From contig JNDT01002294.1 in the NCBI GenBank assembly GCA_000697055.1, positions 1-40,650 of the forward strand: a stretch of 40,650 nt of DNA, in the 5' to 3' direction. Origin of the DNA: Saksenaea vasiformis B4078. Lineage: Eukaryota > Mucoromycota > Mucoromycetes > Mucorales > Saksenaeaceae. Below are positions 1 through 9,725 of the stretch, piece by piece. The first letter of the stretch is position 1, and every line of letters starts with the position of its first letter. Below the pieces are notes generated by a model. The model had not been told where the DNA came from. It saw nothing but the letters and a program-made list of their open reading frames with translations, and searched no databases. A program made the position numbers and the translations under genes.

Positions 1-117
1 ACGAGTCACTCCTTTTCAGTAGAAGAAACGAGCGATACAAAGCAATCAAGTAACCAGCACGAGAGGGTATCACTTCATGCGAAGAGGCAGCTAAAGGATT
101 GGAAACAAGAAGAGTAG
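1..117 (+). CDS. 3' end of an unidentified gene, cut by the window edge
   Basis: Reading from base 1, 38 codons stay open and end at TAG (115-117). The composition is Ser/Glu/Lys/Gln-rich, as in disordered protein tails, and it ends ...LKDWKQEE. No domain can be recognised from such a short piece. It could be the last exon of a gene lying left of the window. The alternative is a chance open frame, since 38 codons is not long. The direction would put it head-to-tail with the P5A ATPase downstream. Confidence 0.4.
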   Translation, partial: TSHSFSVEETSDTKQSSNQHERVSLHAKRQLKDWKQEE

Positions 118-774
118 AAACGGGAGTATCCTTGACACACTCAGAAAATCAATGGAAGTCTCTTCTAGATAGTTACAGTAGCTATATATTTAATATATTA
201 TCTGGAAACTGATCAAGAAGTGGTACTATGAGGAAACTTTCTTAATTTCGAGTGTATATAGATCACTAATGTGAATGCTGTAAAGTCTATTACCAAAATG
301 AAACATTTAAAGCTGTGCTATGATATCCGGTAAGTCTTTACCATGCTATAAATATAGCGTTTATGAGAACTGAGCACTTTGAAATTTTTTAGTTTATGCA
401 TAGAATCCTAAGGTATTTGACGGCAGAAATTGAGAAAAAGTTCCAGAGGTAAACTATTCTGAGTCTCACTCTGCTTGAATTTCAGCCAGTCTCAGGTCTG
501 GAGTCAGGGCTTAGCCCAAAAAAAGACCCTCACAGTATTTTTTAAGTAAATTCTGTACGGTTCTGAGATAATTAAGCGTCCAAACGTTCTACGAGGTCCT
601 TTCTTTGTATCAAGCCAAGATTTATCAGATGCGGGGTTTGCAAAATCTGAGAGGACTGCGAGGGACGTCATTTTTGGCTTCAGACCTGCTTGGTTTTTCG
701 TGGTGTCTTTCCACTTGTTCATCTTGCCTTGTGGATTCCATCGTTTGCGAGCATGTAAGTGCGCTAATTTAGTG
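118..774. other. Intergenic region upstream of the P5A ATPase gene
   Basis: AT-rich sequence without a convincing coding frame. A 106-codon frame on the minus strand overlaps the first exon of the ATPase and looks like a shadow. This stretch presumably holds the terminator of the left-edge gene and the promoter of the ATPase. I see no clear TATA box or repeat. Confidence 0.5.
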
Positions 775-3700
775 ATGAGTAGCGTAGTGACCACACCTAG
801 GTCGCAAATACTTGTGCAATCCAAATCGATCGCTGCGGCGTCGTTACTGGTGCCCCTGCCGAGGCGGTGGCATCTTTATGTGTGGCCTTTTGCAAGCATG
901 TTTTACCCTGTTTTTCTATACGTTTACTTTGTCGAATACGATAAGTACTTGGGCTCAGAAGAGTGGACATTTGTCAGCCTCGGCAGTATTATTACGCTTC
1001 ATGCGCTGACGTTCCTCTCCTGTCAATGGAGTGTCTCCATCAAGGCCTTATTCACCTGCATGAGGGTGAGTCTCATTGGTACAGATTTCCAAAATGGAAC
1101 TCAAATTGCAATTCTGTTTAGGAACCGGATGTTAACAAAGCAACTGTAATTAAAATCGTACCTTACCGCTATCAAGGAACGGGAGGTTTGGTTGAGATTC
1201 ACCACGGAAAGGTTGGTTTTGATATAATGGGGCGGACCTAACTTTGTATTGATAGCCTACTTCAAACAATCCTGAGGGAGAGATCTCTTTTATCTTTCAG
1301 CAAAAGAAGTTTATTTGGGACAGCAACAAGAAGCAATTTCGAGAATTGGTTTATCCTACCGACCTTCATCCCCCTGTATCGACCTATCAGTCTATTTCGG
1401 GTTTGACAACTAAGAAAGAAATCAATGAAGTTCATGAAAAATATGGTCTGAATCGGTAGGTGAAAAAATGGAGGGGTTTACTTGGATTGACCAAGGCTAT
1501 ATAGATTTGAGATTCCTATGCCCACATTTTCAGAGTTATTCAAGGAACACGCCGTCGCTCCATTCTTCGTGTTTCAGATCTTTTGTGTTGGACTTTGGTG
1601 TTTGGACGAATACTGGTATTACTCGTTGTTCACGTTGTTCATGCTGGTGGTCTTTGAAGGCACTGTGGTGTTTCAGCGATTGAAGACGATTGGGGAATTC
1701 CGCGGTATGAACCAGAAGCCCTTTGAAGTGTATGTGAAGAGAGAGAAAAAATGGATTCAAATCCAAAGTGATGAACTCCTTCCCGGGGATTTGGTCTCAA
1801 TCGGTATATGCCTTGAACTTCGGTATCGAATCTTCTAACTCTCACTTAGTTCGCACGAAGGAAGAGCACGGTGTGCCATGTGATCTGGTTATTGCTGATG
1901 GATCTTGTATCGTCAACGAGGCTATGCTCTCTGGTGAATCAACTCCTTTGCTAAAAGTAAGAGCCGCAATGGTTTAAACCGAAGTTAAGTAACCAACAAT
2001 CTTTTGCAGGAATCAGTTGCTTTACGAAAGCCAGACGATGAATTTGATCTGAAAAATACCGACAAACTCCATGTCCTTTATGGTGGTACCAAGGTGCTGC
2101 AGGTTACGCCTCCTGTCAGCGATCCTGCACCAGACAACGGCTGTCTTTGCGTCGTTGCTCGTACTGGATTTGGTACCTCTCAGGGTGAACTTGTTCGTAC
2201 AATGATCTTTTCTACCGAGCGCGTATCCGCCAACAACCTAGAGGCTCTGCTGTTTATCTTGTTCTTGCTAGTGTTTGCAATTGCTGCATCCGCTTACGTC
2301 TGGACGGAAGGTGTCGAAAAGGATCGCAAGCGATCCAAATTGCTTTTGGACTGTATTCTGATTATTACATCTGTTGTGCCTCCCGAACTTCCCATGGAGC
2401 TTAGTCTTGCTGTTAATAGTAGTTTGGTTGCATTGTCGAAATTCGGTAAGTGAGATATTCAGCATTCAGGAACCAGTTCTGATAGGAAGCAATGTCTTCC
2501 AGCCATTTTCTGCACAGAACCGTTCCGCATTCCATACGCAGGAAGAGTGGACATCTGCTGTTTTGACAAGACAGGCACTTTAACTGGAGAAGATTTGAAA
2601 TTTGAGGGTGTCGCATTCTCAGAGTAAGTAGTGTCAGTTTCGCGAATCCAGACTAAAACTGTATGATAGCCCTAGAGCCCCTTCTACCGAACTTATTGGA
2701 GCTGACATTGTCCCTGAGAGCACTAAGTGGGTGCTGGCTACAGCTCATGCATTGGTCCAGCTTGAAGATGGCATTGTGGGCGATCCTATGGAAAAGGAAA
2801 CGTTGAAATCCCTTGACTGGGTTTTGGGCTCAAACGATGTTGTTTCACCAAGGGATAGCCGCAAAGAGGTCATGCATATTCGTCGTCGATTCCAGTTTTC
2901 GTCAGCTTTGAAGCGTCAGTCATCTATCTCGACCTTGATCCACCCACAATTTCTGCAGAAGAAGACATTTGTCGCTGTGAAAGGTGCACCAGAAACACTT
3001 CGCACAATGTACACGAACGCCCCCAAAGGATACGACGATGTCTACCGTCACTTTACTCGTAAAGGTAGCCGTGTTTTGGCGTTGGGATACAAATTCTTGG
3101 GAGATGACTTGAAAACGGAACAGGTGCAATCACGTAGTGTGGAAGATGCGCATATATATATTTACCTTTCTGTTAGATTAACAACGTTTCTCGTGAAGCT
3201 GTTGAGAGTGACCTCATTTTTGCTGGCTTTATCGTTTTTACTTGCCCTCTGAAAGAAGATGCTGTTGAAGCTTTGAAGGAGCTGAACGAATCTTCTCACC
3301 GCTGCGTTATGATTACTGGTGACAACCCATTAACAGCTTGCGCAGTTGCGCGTGAAGTGGGAATTGTTGAACGCGACGTGTTGATTGTCGACAAGGAAGA
3401 GACATGCAAAGACAATACCGTAATTTTCCATAGCATCGACGATACGTTCCGCCTGGAAGTCAACCCTGAAGAACCTGTGGATCAGCGATTGCTTGATAAA
3501 CATGACATCTGTTTGACTGGTGCTGCTATGAATCATTTTATGGAAAATCACAATATGAAGGCATTGCTTGAGCATACCTGGGTCTACGCTCGTGTATCCC
3601 CATCTCAGAAGGTAAGTTATGCTACTACTAGCGGCCTTTAAAGCTTACGGGCCAATTTGTAGGAATACCTGTTGACAGGCTATAAGGACCTTGGCTACAC

Positions 3701-5128
3701 GACATTGATGGCTGGTGATGGCACCAACGATGTGGGTGCTCTGAAACAAGCCCACATCGGTGTTGCTCTTTTGGACGGTACTCCGGAAGACTTGCAAAAG
3801 ATTGCAGAACGTCAAAGAATTGAACGGTTAAAGAATATGTATGAACAACAAAAACAACTTGCTGCTCGTTTCAATGCACCTCTCCCGCCACCTCCACCTG
3901 CGATTGCTCACCTGTATCCTGAACATGCTCAAAGAAATCAGCAAGTGGAGCAAAACTTGACCCCGGCTCAAAAGCGCCAGATGGAGCAAAAGAAAAAGGT
4001 AGATATCATATATCAGCTATGATGCATAATCTCATGATTATTATAGTTGGAAAATATGACAACCAAATTAATGGAAGACATGGACATGGAGGAGCCACCT
4101 ACCATCAAGTTTGGTGATGCTTCTGTTGCCGCACCCTTTACTTCGAAGCTTCGTAATGTCATGTCAGGTATATAACAAACATACAACAAAAAGAAAATAT
4201 TAATGGCAAGATAGTCAATAATATTATCCGTCAGGGCCGTTGCACATTAGTTGCTACTATTCAGATGTACAAGATTTTGGCTTTGAATTGTCTTATTTCG
4301 GCGTACAGTTTGTCTGTGCTGTATCTGGATGGTATCAAATTCGGCGATCTTCAGGTCACTATCTCAGGCATGTTGATGGCGGTTTGTTTCCTGTGTATCT
4401 CGAGAGGAAAGGTAATTGACAGAAACATATGACATTCTGCTGATCATTACGTTAGCCGCTTCAAAGACTATCTAAAGAACGTCCTCAGCCCAACATATTC
4501 AACCCTTACATCATCTTGTCAGTTCTTGGCCAGTTTGCTGTACACATTGCTGCCCTTGTGTATATTAATGCACTTGCTAAGCATTATGAGCCGTAAGTTG
4601 CATAACGTGTTCTTGCGCATAATTATTTATGAGATCTCTCTCTCTAGACCGAAGGAAGTTGATCTAGAAGGCGAATTTGAACCAAGTCTGTTGAATAGCG
4701 GCGTATATCTGATTCAGTTAGCAATGCAGGTTTCCACGTTTGCAATTAACTACCAGGTAAGCCGATTATGCAGTGAGGCCAAACGGGTTGACGATATATT
4801 AGGGTCATCCGTTCCGAGAACGTATTCAAGATAACAAGACTTTGTATTATGGCTTGATGTCTGTTGGTGGTATTGCCCTTGCGGGAGCGACCGAGATGTT
4901 CCCTGAAGTAAACGAACAGCTCAAACTAGTCAAATTCCCAGGAGCGGTACGTTTATTGCTATTATGCTAAGAGTGAAACTGATGATTGCTTTGCTATTAC
5001 AGTTCCGAGACAAGTTGACAATTTGTATGATCCTTGATTTTGGAATATCCTATCTGATTGAGATTGTGACAAAACAACTATTCGCAGACAATCGTGCAAA
5101 GGAAATTGCTCGAAGGGGAAGAGCATAG
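775..5128 (+). CDS. SPF1: P5A-type cation-transporting ATPase (Spf1/ATP13A1), ER transmembrane-helix dislocase
   Basis: Complete gene of 16 exons giving 1185 residues, the usual size for the family. Exons: 775-1065, 1122-1211, 1301-1455, 1505-1803, 1850-1956, 2010-2445, 2503-2623, 2670-3123, 3177-3611, 3663-3998, 4047-4167, 4215-4411, 4456-4592, 4648-4756, 4803-4946, 5003-5128. All introns are GT-AG and all phases agree. The N-terminus has the family's [13 protein letters not shown] and YLGSEEWTF boxes. Later come MLSGEST (actuator), PPELP at about residue 438 (diagnostic of P5A rather than P5B), DKTGT with phosphoaspartate D481, KGAPE, TGDNP at about 698 and GDGTND at about 814. A long charged, proline-containing insert follows the last motif. 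Family members are ER pumps that extract mistargeted tail-anchored or signal helices. ATG 775 is the first ATG in frame. Ends 254 bp from the convergent Zn2Cys6 gene. Confidence 0.97.
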
Positions 5129-5382
5129 AACTAGCATAGATAAAATTTAATTCATATATTCGTCGGAAATGGCAAATTCTATAAAAAGTACCAGTGATAT
5201 ATGGGACTGATGAAACTTGACTTTTTTTAACTATATCTTTGTAACATGCAGGGTTCCTTTATCGTTGAATTAATGCAACATCACGGCTCGTTATGTCCTG
5301 TGGGGGTTCTCTGATCATGGGAAGCTGTGGATATTGCTACACTATACACCATTATTTATACTAACAGGAAAGGTACAATGCA

Positions 5383-6180
5383 CTAGCAATATTGGTATTT
5401 TTTCTTGCCAGATCCTGACGGACGTCCACGCTTCTTGCGCTCTGCGTCAACGCAGGTGTCGCCCTTGCTCAGACGTATGCATCTTACACATGGGCGTTGG
5501 ACATCGCATGCCACATGTGATGCTTTGCAGTTCACGCACGCTTTTTTGACGTAAACCAGGCCTTGATTTGGGTCATCCAGATCCAACCCTTGATTTCGGT
5601 AGGTGACGCCGGAGGAGTTAGATGACAATGAGGAAGAGGACATGGTAGAATCAGGTGTCAGTCCAGGTAGACAGGCGCTGAAAAGCTGTGATGCTTTTGG
5701 ATGCATCATCCACTGTAATCTCTCGGTGTCCATTGAATCCGTTGCTAGTCGCATCCCGTAAATATCCATCATTGGTTGACTGTATTGTGATTGGTATATA
5801 TCAGTGGTGGGAGGCTCTTGCATTGGATAGTAATCGTCAGTTCCCGGAGAATAGTTCAGTTGGTATGCATTTGTTGCCGTCGGAGGATACTGTGTTTCAT
5901 AGGCATCGGTTGCCTCAGTATTGATCATTTGTATGTGAGCTGCGTGTGACGATACAGGAAGACCCTGCATATAATGCATATCTGACGTTGGGGGGAGCAT
6001 ATGAACGGGGTTGCTGTCCTCAAGCATTCGGTTACCCGTTTCTGCTGCAGCCGGAGAATTTTCTGCTGCAAAAAAATTCTGCAGTAGCAACAAGTTTGCG
6101 CAGTCGATGGATCCAGCGTCGAGAAAATTTGGAGGCGGTTCGTCACCGGTATTAAAGTTACCTGAAGGTTCGCCAGACAT
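5383..6180 (-). CDS. Zn2Cys6 fungal-type transcription factor with C-terminal zinc cluster
   Basis: Single-exon gene of 265 residues. The binuclear zinc cluster is near the C-terminus: C215, C218, C225, C231, C234 and C243, spaced C-x2-C-x6-C-x5-C-x2-C-x8-C. It is followed at once by a basic, AT-hook-like RKKRGRPSG (about 248-256) and a short lysine tail. The first 200 residues are low-complexity (Tyr, Pro, Ser, Asn, Gln), typical of an activation region, and contain repeated ETQYPPT/DIYQSQYSQ-like segments. The cluster resembles the Ert1/AcuK-like type, but there is no PAS domain, so the target genes cannot be inferred. It lies divergent to the LRR gene with about 520 bp between starts. Lack of introns is normal for small regulators. 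Confidence 0.85.
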   Translation of the reverse strand: MSGEPSGNFNTGDEPPPNFLDAGSIDCANLLLLQNFFAAENSPAAAETGNRMLEDSNPVHMLPPTSDMHYMQGLPVSSHAAHIQMINTEATDAYETQYPPTATNAYQLNYSPGTDDYYPMQEPPTTDIYQSQYSQPMMDIYGMRLATDSMDTERLQWMMHPKASQLFSACLPGLTPDSTMSSSSLSSNSSGVTYRNQGLDLDDPNQGLVYVKKACVNCKASHVACDVQRPCVRCIRLSKGDTCVDAERKKRGRPSGSGKKKYQYC

Positions 6181-6701
6181 GGTGGAGAAACTGACGAGAA
6201 GATTGTGGAAAAATAATATTGTGCCGTCTTTATATCGATCTTAAGCTTACATTTGGTCGTATCCAAACAATCGGTAAAACCGAATAGGTCGATTTATAAT
6301 TATCTGTTTCCATCATTCCATCAATCGCTTTCCCCTTCCAAAGCCCAATAGGTAAAACTGCTAGTGCTCTCCCGCTTCGTCGAGAAAGCGGTTACCATGA
6401 CGCAGGCGTGTTGCTAAGCACGTCTTTTCTTTAAGGCTTTGTCCAAACTCTGGTAATGCTACTATTGTTTGTGTCATGTAGTGGAAAAAACAATGTAAAG
6501 GAAGCGATAGATCATGATAGCGTTCTGACTATTCAATTAAAGATGACAGTTCAACTCCTGCAGGACAAGCTCTATCAACATAAAAACATCCAAGTGACCA
6601 TTCTTCCGGTTGCGACAGCAGAACCGGAGTTGGGATCATGAGGTGACTCGCTGCCTTCGCGACTATTTCTCTTGTTTTCCTTCCTTCTTTCAACAAATGC
6701 C
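6181..6701. promoter_or_regulatory. Divergent promoter region between the Zn2Cys6 gene and the LRR gene
   Basis: Shared upstream region of two divergent genes. A 61-codon plus-strand frame (6456-6641) has a plausible tail (KMTVQLLQDKLYQHKNIQV) and could be an upstream exon or small peptide. No donor/acceptor pair joins it convincingly to the LRR frame, so it is not called. No clear TATA box was identified. Confidence 0.35.
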
Positions 6702-7709
6702 ATGCTCTCATTATACCAGATCTGCATTCGTATTCTCGTGAAGAATGTAAAACAAATTGCAGATTTGAGTGGAATACCTTACGATCCTTACATTCGCGAT
6801 CTACTTGCCGCTTGCTACGCATCTTCCCAGGAACGACTCAGCTACGACATTTTACGCGCCATCGGTCGAACTCATGCCAGACATATATTAGCCTTGCCCT
6901 ACAGTTCCTTGGCACTCCCAACCGAGGAAAGCTACTCTGCCCAAAAGTCCATCCTTCGAGACATTTCCAGTTCTTTTCCATGGTTCATTAGCCGGTTGAA
7001 CCTGTCCTATACCAAAGTGGGTGACGATGATCTCTGGCTTTTGGGCGGATTTATACATCTGACAGTACTCGATCTTTCCTGCACGTCTATCAGCGATCGC
7101 GGTGTTGCCCATATATCAAGAATGGGAACTCTAAGCATAATGACAAATGAAGACCGTGGGTTGCGACAGCTACAGGTCCTTAGTTTAGCTGGCAATCGCG
7201 ATGTAACAGATAGCGCATTAAAACATCTCGCTCGGTTGGATACATTACGTGGCCTCGATATATCTAGTACGAGCGTGACAGAAGCCGCGCAAATATTCTT
7301 AACTCGCCAAGGCTATGCCCTACTACGCGCTTCACATGATCAAAGCAATGCAAAAAGCTGGCCTTATCACGAAGACTCGCTAGTATCATGGATAGATGGA
7401 CAAACACCTGCGCCATCGACTGTAAAGTATCTTGACGCTGTCATTAACCCTGCCTATCGCATTCCTTGCCTGCTCGCCTCATCTTCAGAACTATTACCAA
7501 TATCACCACCTTCGACATACAGACTTCGACCACCTCTCTTCGGCCGGGAAAAGCTTGTTGCTGGACTTCGGCGATTGTGTTTCGTGCGCAAAGTAGTTTG
7601 CAGCGTAAAACGGACATCCACATCTTCTGAGACCCGGAAGCGAAAGGAAATCAAGACACGTACTACAGATGAATACCTTGCTATGGTCAGGGCAGAATTT
7701 GGCATATAA
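6702..7709 (+). CDS. Leucine-rich-repeat (RNI-like) protein
   Basis: 335 codons from ATG 6702, the first ATG in this frame (the frame is open a further ten codons upstream without one). The N-terminus (LYQICIRILVKNVKQIADLSGIPYDPYIRDLL) resembles the helical start of Mucorales RNI-like/F-box-related proteins. Central LRRs of the cysteine-containing kind follow: LNLSYTKVGDDDLWLL, LDLSCTSISDRGVAHI, LSLAGNRDVTDSALKHL, LDISSTSVTEAA. The C-terminal third is proline-rich then basic (KRTSTSSETRKRKEIKTR). No F-box or catalytic domain is visible. The fold suggests a binding or adaptor role, possibly in ubiquitin ligase recruitment, but that is inference. No introns are needed. Confidence 0.75.
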   Translation: MLSLYQICIRILVKNVKQIADLSGIPYDPYIRDLLAACYASSQERLSYDILRAIGRTHARHILALPYSSLALPTEESYSAQKSILRDISSSFPWFISRLNLSYTKVGDDDLWLLGGFIHLTVLDLSCTSISDRGVAHISRMGTLSIMTNEDRGLRQLQVLSLAGNRDVTDSALKHLARLDTLRGLDISSTSVTEAAQIFLTRQGYALLRASHDQSNAKSWPYHEDSLVSWIDGQTPAPSTVKYLDAVINPAYRIPCLLASSSELLPISPPSTYRLRPPLFGREKLVAGLRRLCFVRKVVCSVKRTSTSSETRKRKEIKTRTTDEYLAMVRAEFGI

Positions 7710-7816
7710 ATGAGATTTCTCAACGTCGATTGAGATCCAATCATTCTTTCTCTCTTTTCACACAACACATGTACGTTTATTGGTAAACAAGAAAGGTTGA
7801 AAGATGGGAAGGGGAT

Positions 7817-8516
7817 TTAGACGACGGTGCCGGAAGCCGAGGCAATACGGGGCCACAAGTCAGCACATTCCTTGGCAACGGGACCAGTGATGGCGGAACC
7901 CTTCATTTCACCCTTGGGCTAGTGATTCAACAAGCAAAATGTTAGCGAATCACCCATGCTTAGCTTTTTTGTTTTTTCTTATAAAACTTACGTTGACAAT
8001 GACACCGGCGTTATCCTCAAAGTAAAGGAAGACACCATCTCTGCGGCGCCAGGCCTTGCGCTGACGGACGACGACAGCGGGCATGACCTTCTTTCTCAAT
8101 TCGGGCTTACCCTTCTTGACGGTAGCGACAACCATGTCACCAGCACCGGCAGCGGGAAGTCTGTTAAGACGGCCCTTGATGTTGCGGACAGCAATAACGT
8201 ACAAGTTCTTGGCACCACTGTTATCGGCGCAGTTCATGACGGCACCTACGGGCAAACCGAGGGTCATGCGGTACTTTGTGCCAGAGATGCTAACTGGAAA
8301 AACCGCACATTAGCTCATCAGGTGATGTATAATATGTCGATAGATTGATGGATGGATGGATGGATGGACGGATGGATGCAAGTTGTTCGTTCGTCGGTCA
8401 ATCCTCTTTTTTTTTTTTGGCTCCTCTGATTTCTTCCCCCTCTATCCACTTTCCCCACTATCTTACTCCACAACCCAATACAGATAAATAGCCAAGGTAT
8501 ACGAACCTTTAGGCAT
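7817..8516 (-). CDS. RPL23: Large-subunit ribosomal protein uL14 (RPL23)
   Basis: Three exons on the minus strand: 8507-8516, 7992-8293 and 7817-7918, coding 137 residues, which is the eukaryotic uL14 length. The conserved core is plain: [60 protein letters not shown] and [16 protein letters not shown]. The last exon gives [20 protein letters not shown]...SGTVV. The first exon encodes only MPK plus one base, a common layout for ribosomal protein genes. The 5' intron (8294-8506) is long for this window and carries a GATG microsatellite and a poly-T run. An alternative donor/acceptor pair in the same intron gives an equally long protein (see findings). Function: 60S subunit, at the subunit interface. 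Confidence 0.97.
8345..8378. repeat. (GATG)n microsatellite inside the RPL23 first intron
   Basis: About eight consecutive GATG units with one GACG interruption, followed by a poly-T tract near 8407-8419 (plus strand). Both lie in the 5' intron of the uL14 gene, so length changes should be tolerated. Confidence 0.9.
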
Positions 8517-8979
8517 TGCGCGAAACTTCGGATCAAGAGAAGGACTTGGGCTGGGACGATGTCTCTGTCAAGTTTGTCGTCGAAGACCGACTCTCGAACA
8601 TTTAAATGTCCGCCAAACGTCACGGTGGGCGGAGGTCCAAATGAGTTGCCTCCTTGATTGAATGGTGCTTTTGTGCCTCGGTCGAGATACTGTTATTGAA
8701 TTACTTTTTACAGTACTTTAAACAAATTTCGCGTCCATCAAGGGTCCAATTTGCGCTAAGGAAAGGATTGGTCTTGCGCTATTACTTCATCAACTTTTCG
8801 TCAGAGTATCAAATAACTTACGTGAACTTGGAGTCTCCTATGGACACCGAATTTATTCAAGCGGCATAAAAAAGTAATTCCTGGTTAGTAAATGGATGTC
8901 ATTTTACTTACCCCCGAGGGGTATTGCCAAACAGTAGTGGCATCCAGCCACCGCATCTGACTCAGTGGGGGCGGTTTGA

Positions 8980-9240
8980 TTATACGATGGCTTCCATGGA
9001 GTGGCCACGTTTGGAACGGCGTGCAGAGGACTTGAAGCGATACAACGTCTGGCGATCTATTCCGAAAGATGAGCGATCCTGAGTATACGACAATGTTTAC
9101 TTACTTAAGTGAAGGGCGAAAAGCACCAACACAGCCAAGACAGTTCGGGACAGAGGTCATGCAGCCTAAACGGCAGACAGAAAACATGAATAATCTTTGT
9201 ATGTACATAAATTGACATCCTTACCGGGGATGTTGCAGAG
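8980..9240 (-). CDS. Possible very small spliced gene of unknown function
   Basis: The last putative exon (8980-9078) reads 32 codons with a clean, basic, natural-looking C-terminus (KSSARRSKRGHSMEAIV, then TAA) directly after a TACTCAG acceptor. Upstream, 9131-9165 reads CMTSVPNCLGC between a TTTAG acceptor and a GTTGGT donor, which restores phase. A further piece up to about 9240 reads GSVLCNIPG before a GTAAGG donor. The start is uncertain: an ATG inside the putative first intron (MFSVCRLGCM...) would also work. Cys-rich N-terminus plus basic tail could suit a small lipidated protein. The alternative is chance splicing signals. No family recognised. Confidence 0.3.
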
Positions 9241-9290
9241 AACAGAGCCAAAGAAAAAAAAAAAGGAAATCCGTACGTTCGTTTAAGTAT

Positions 9291-9545
9291 GGATTATTTT
9301 GGGTGGAACCTGTCCTTATCGTAAGACATTTTTACTGCTTTCCGATGGGATACTGGGAATCCATCACTGAAGCACCTCAATGCAAAAATGGGTCATCAAG
9401 GTGCGAACTATTCCTTGGACTGACGCAAAATAAACTACTCACCTGCGCAAAAGGTCGTCGCTTCCCAACGCGAAATTATTACACATGAACGTCTGAGGAT
9501 ATCTAACTGACGCAAATGCTTGTTCAAAATCCAGTAATCTCGCGT
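9291..9545 (+). repeat. Dispersed repeat, copy A
   Basis: This stretch is clearly similar to the reverse complement of 27261-27637. Shared blocks include GGAACCTGTCCTTATCGTAA, CCATCACTGAAGCACCTCAA, TGACGCAAAATAAACTACTC versus TTAACGCAAAAAGAGCTATTC, and AAATCCAGTAAT near the end. Copy A lacks one internal subrepeat found in the other copy. It has no coding capacity, so it may be a non-autonomous element or part of a larger element's terminus. It sits between the putative small gene and the 3' end of the PHO81-like gene. Confidence 0.8.
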
Positions 9546-9725
9546 TTGCTTCCAAATAACCTTTGTGCTAGACAGTGGTTCTGTTTATTGAATGACGATA
9601 TACAAACTATTCTAAATGAGTCCTGCATCCATGGAGAACCAAAGTTGAGTGCGGGAGAATCCATTGTTCAATAAAGAGTACTGAAAAACTGTGCCGATCT
9701 ACTCACTAAAACTTTTTTCTTTTAT

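Noticed and set aside
504..824. 106-codon minus-strand frame
   Set aside because: It overlaps exon 1 of the P5A ATPase, has no family features and begins within coding sequence of the other strand.
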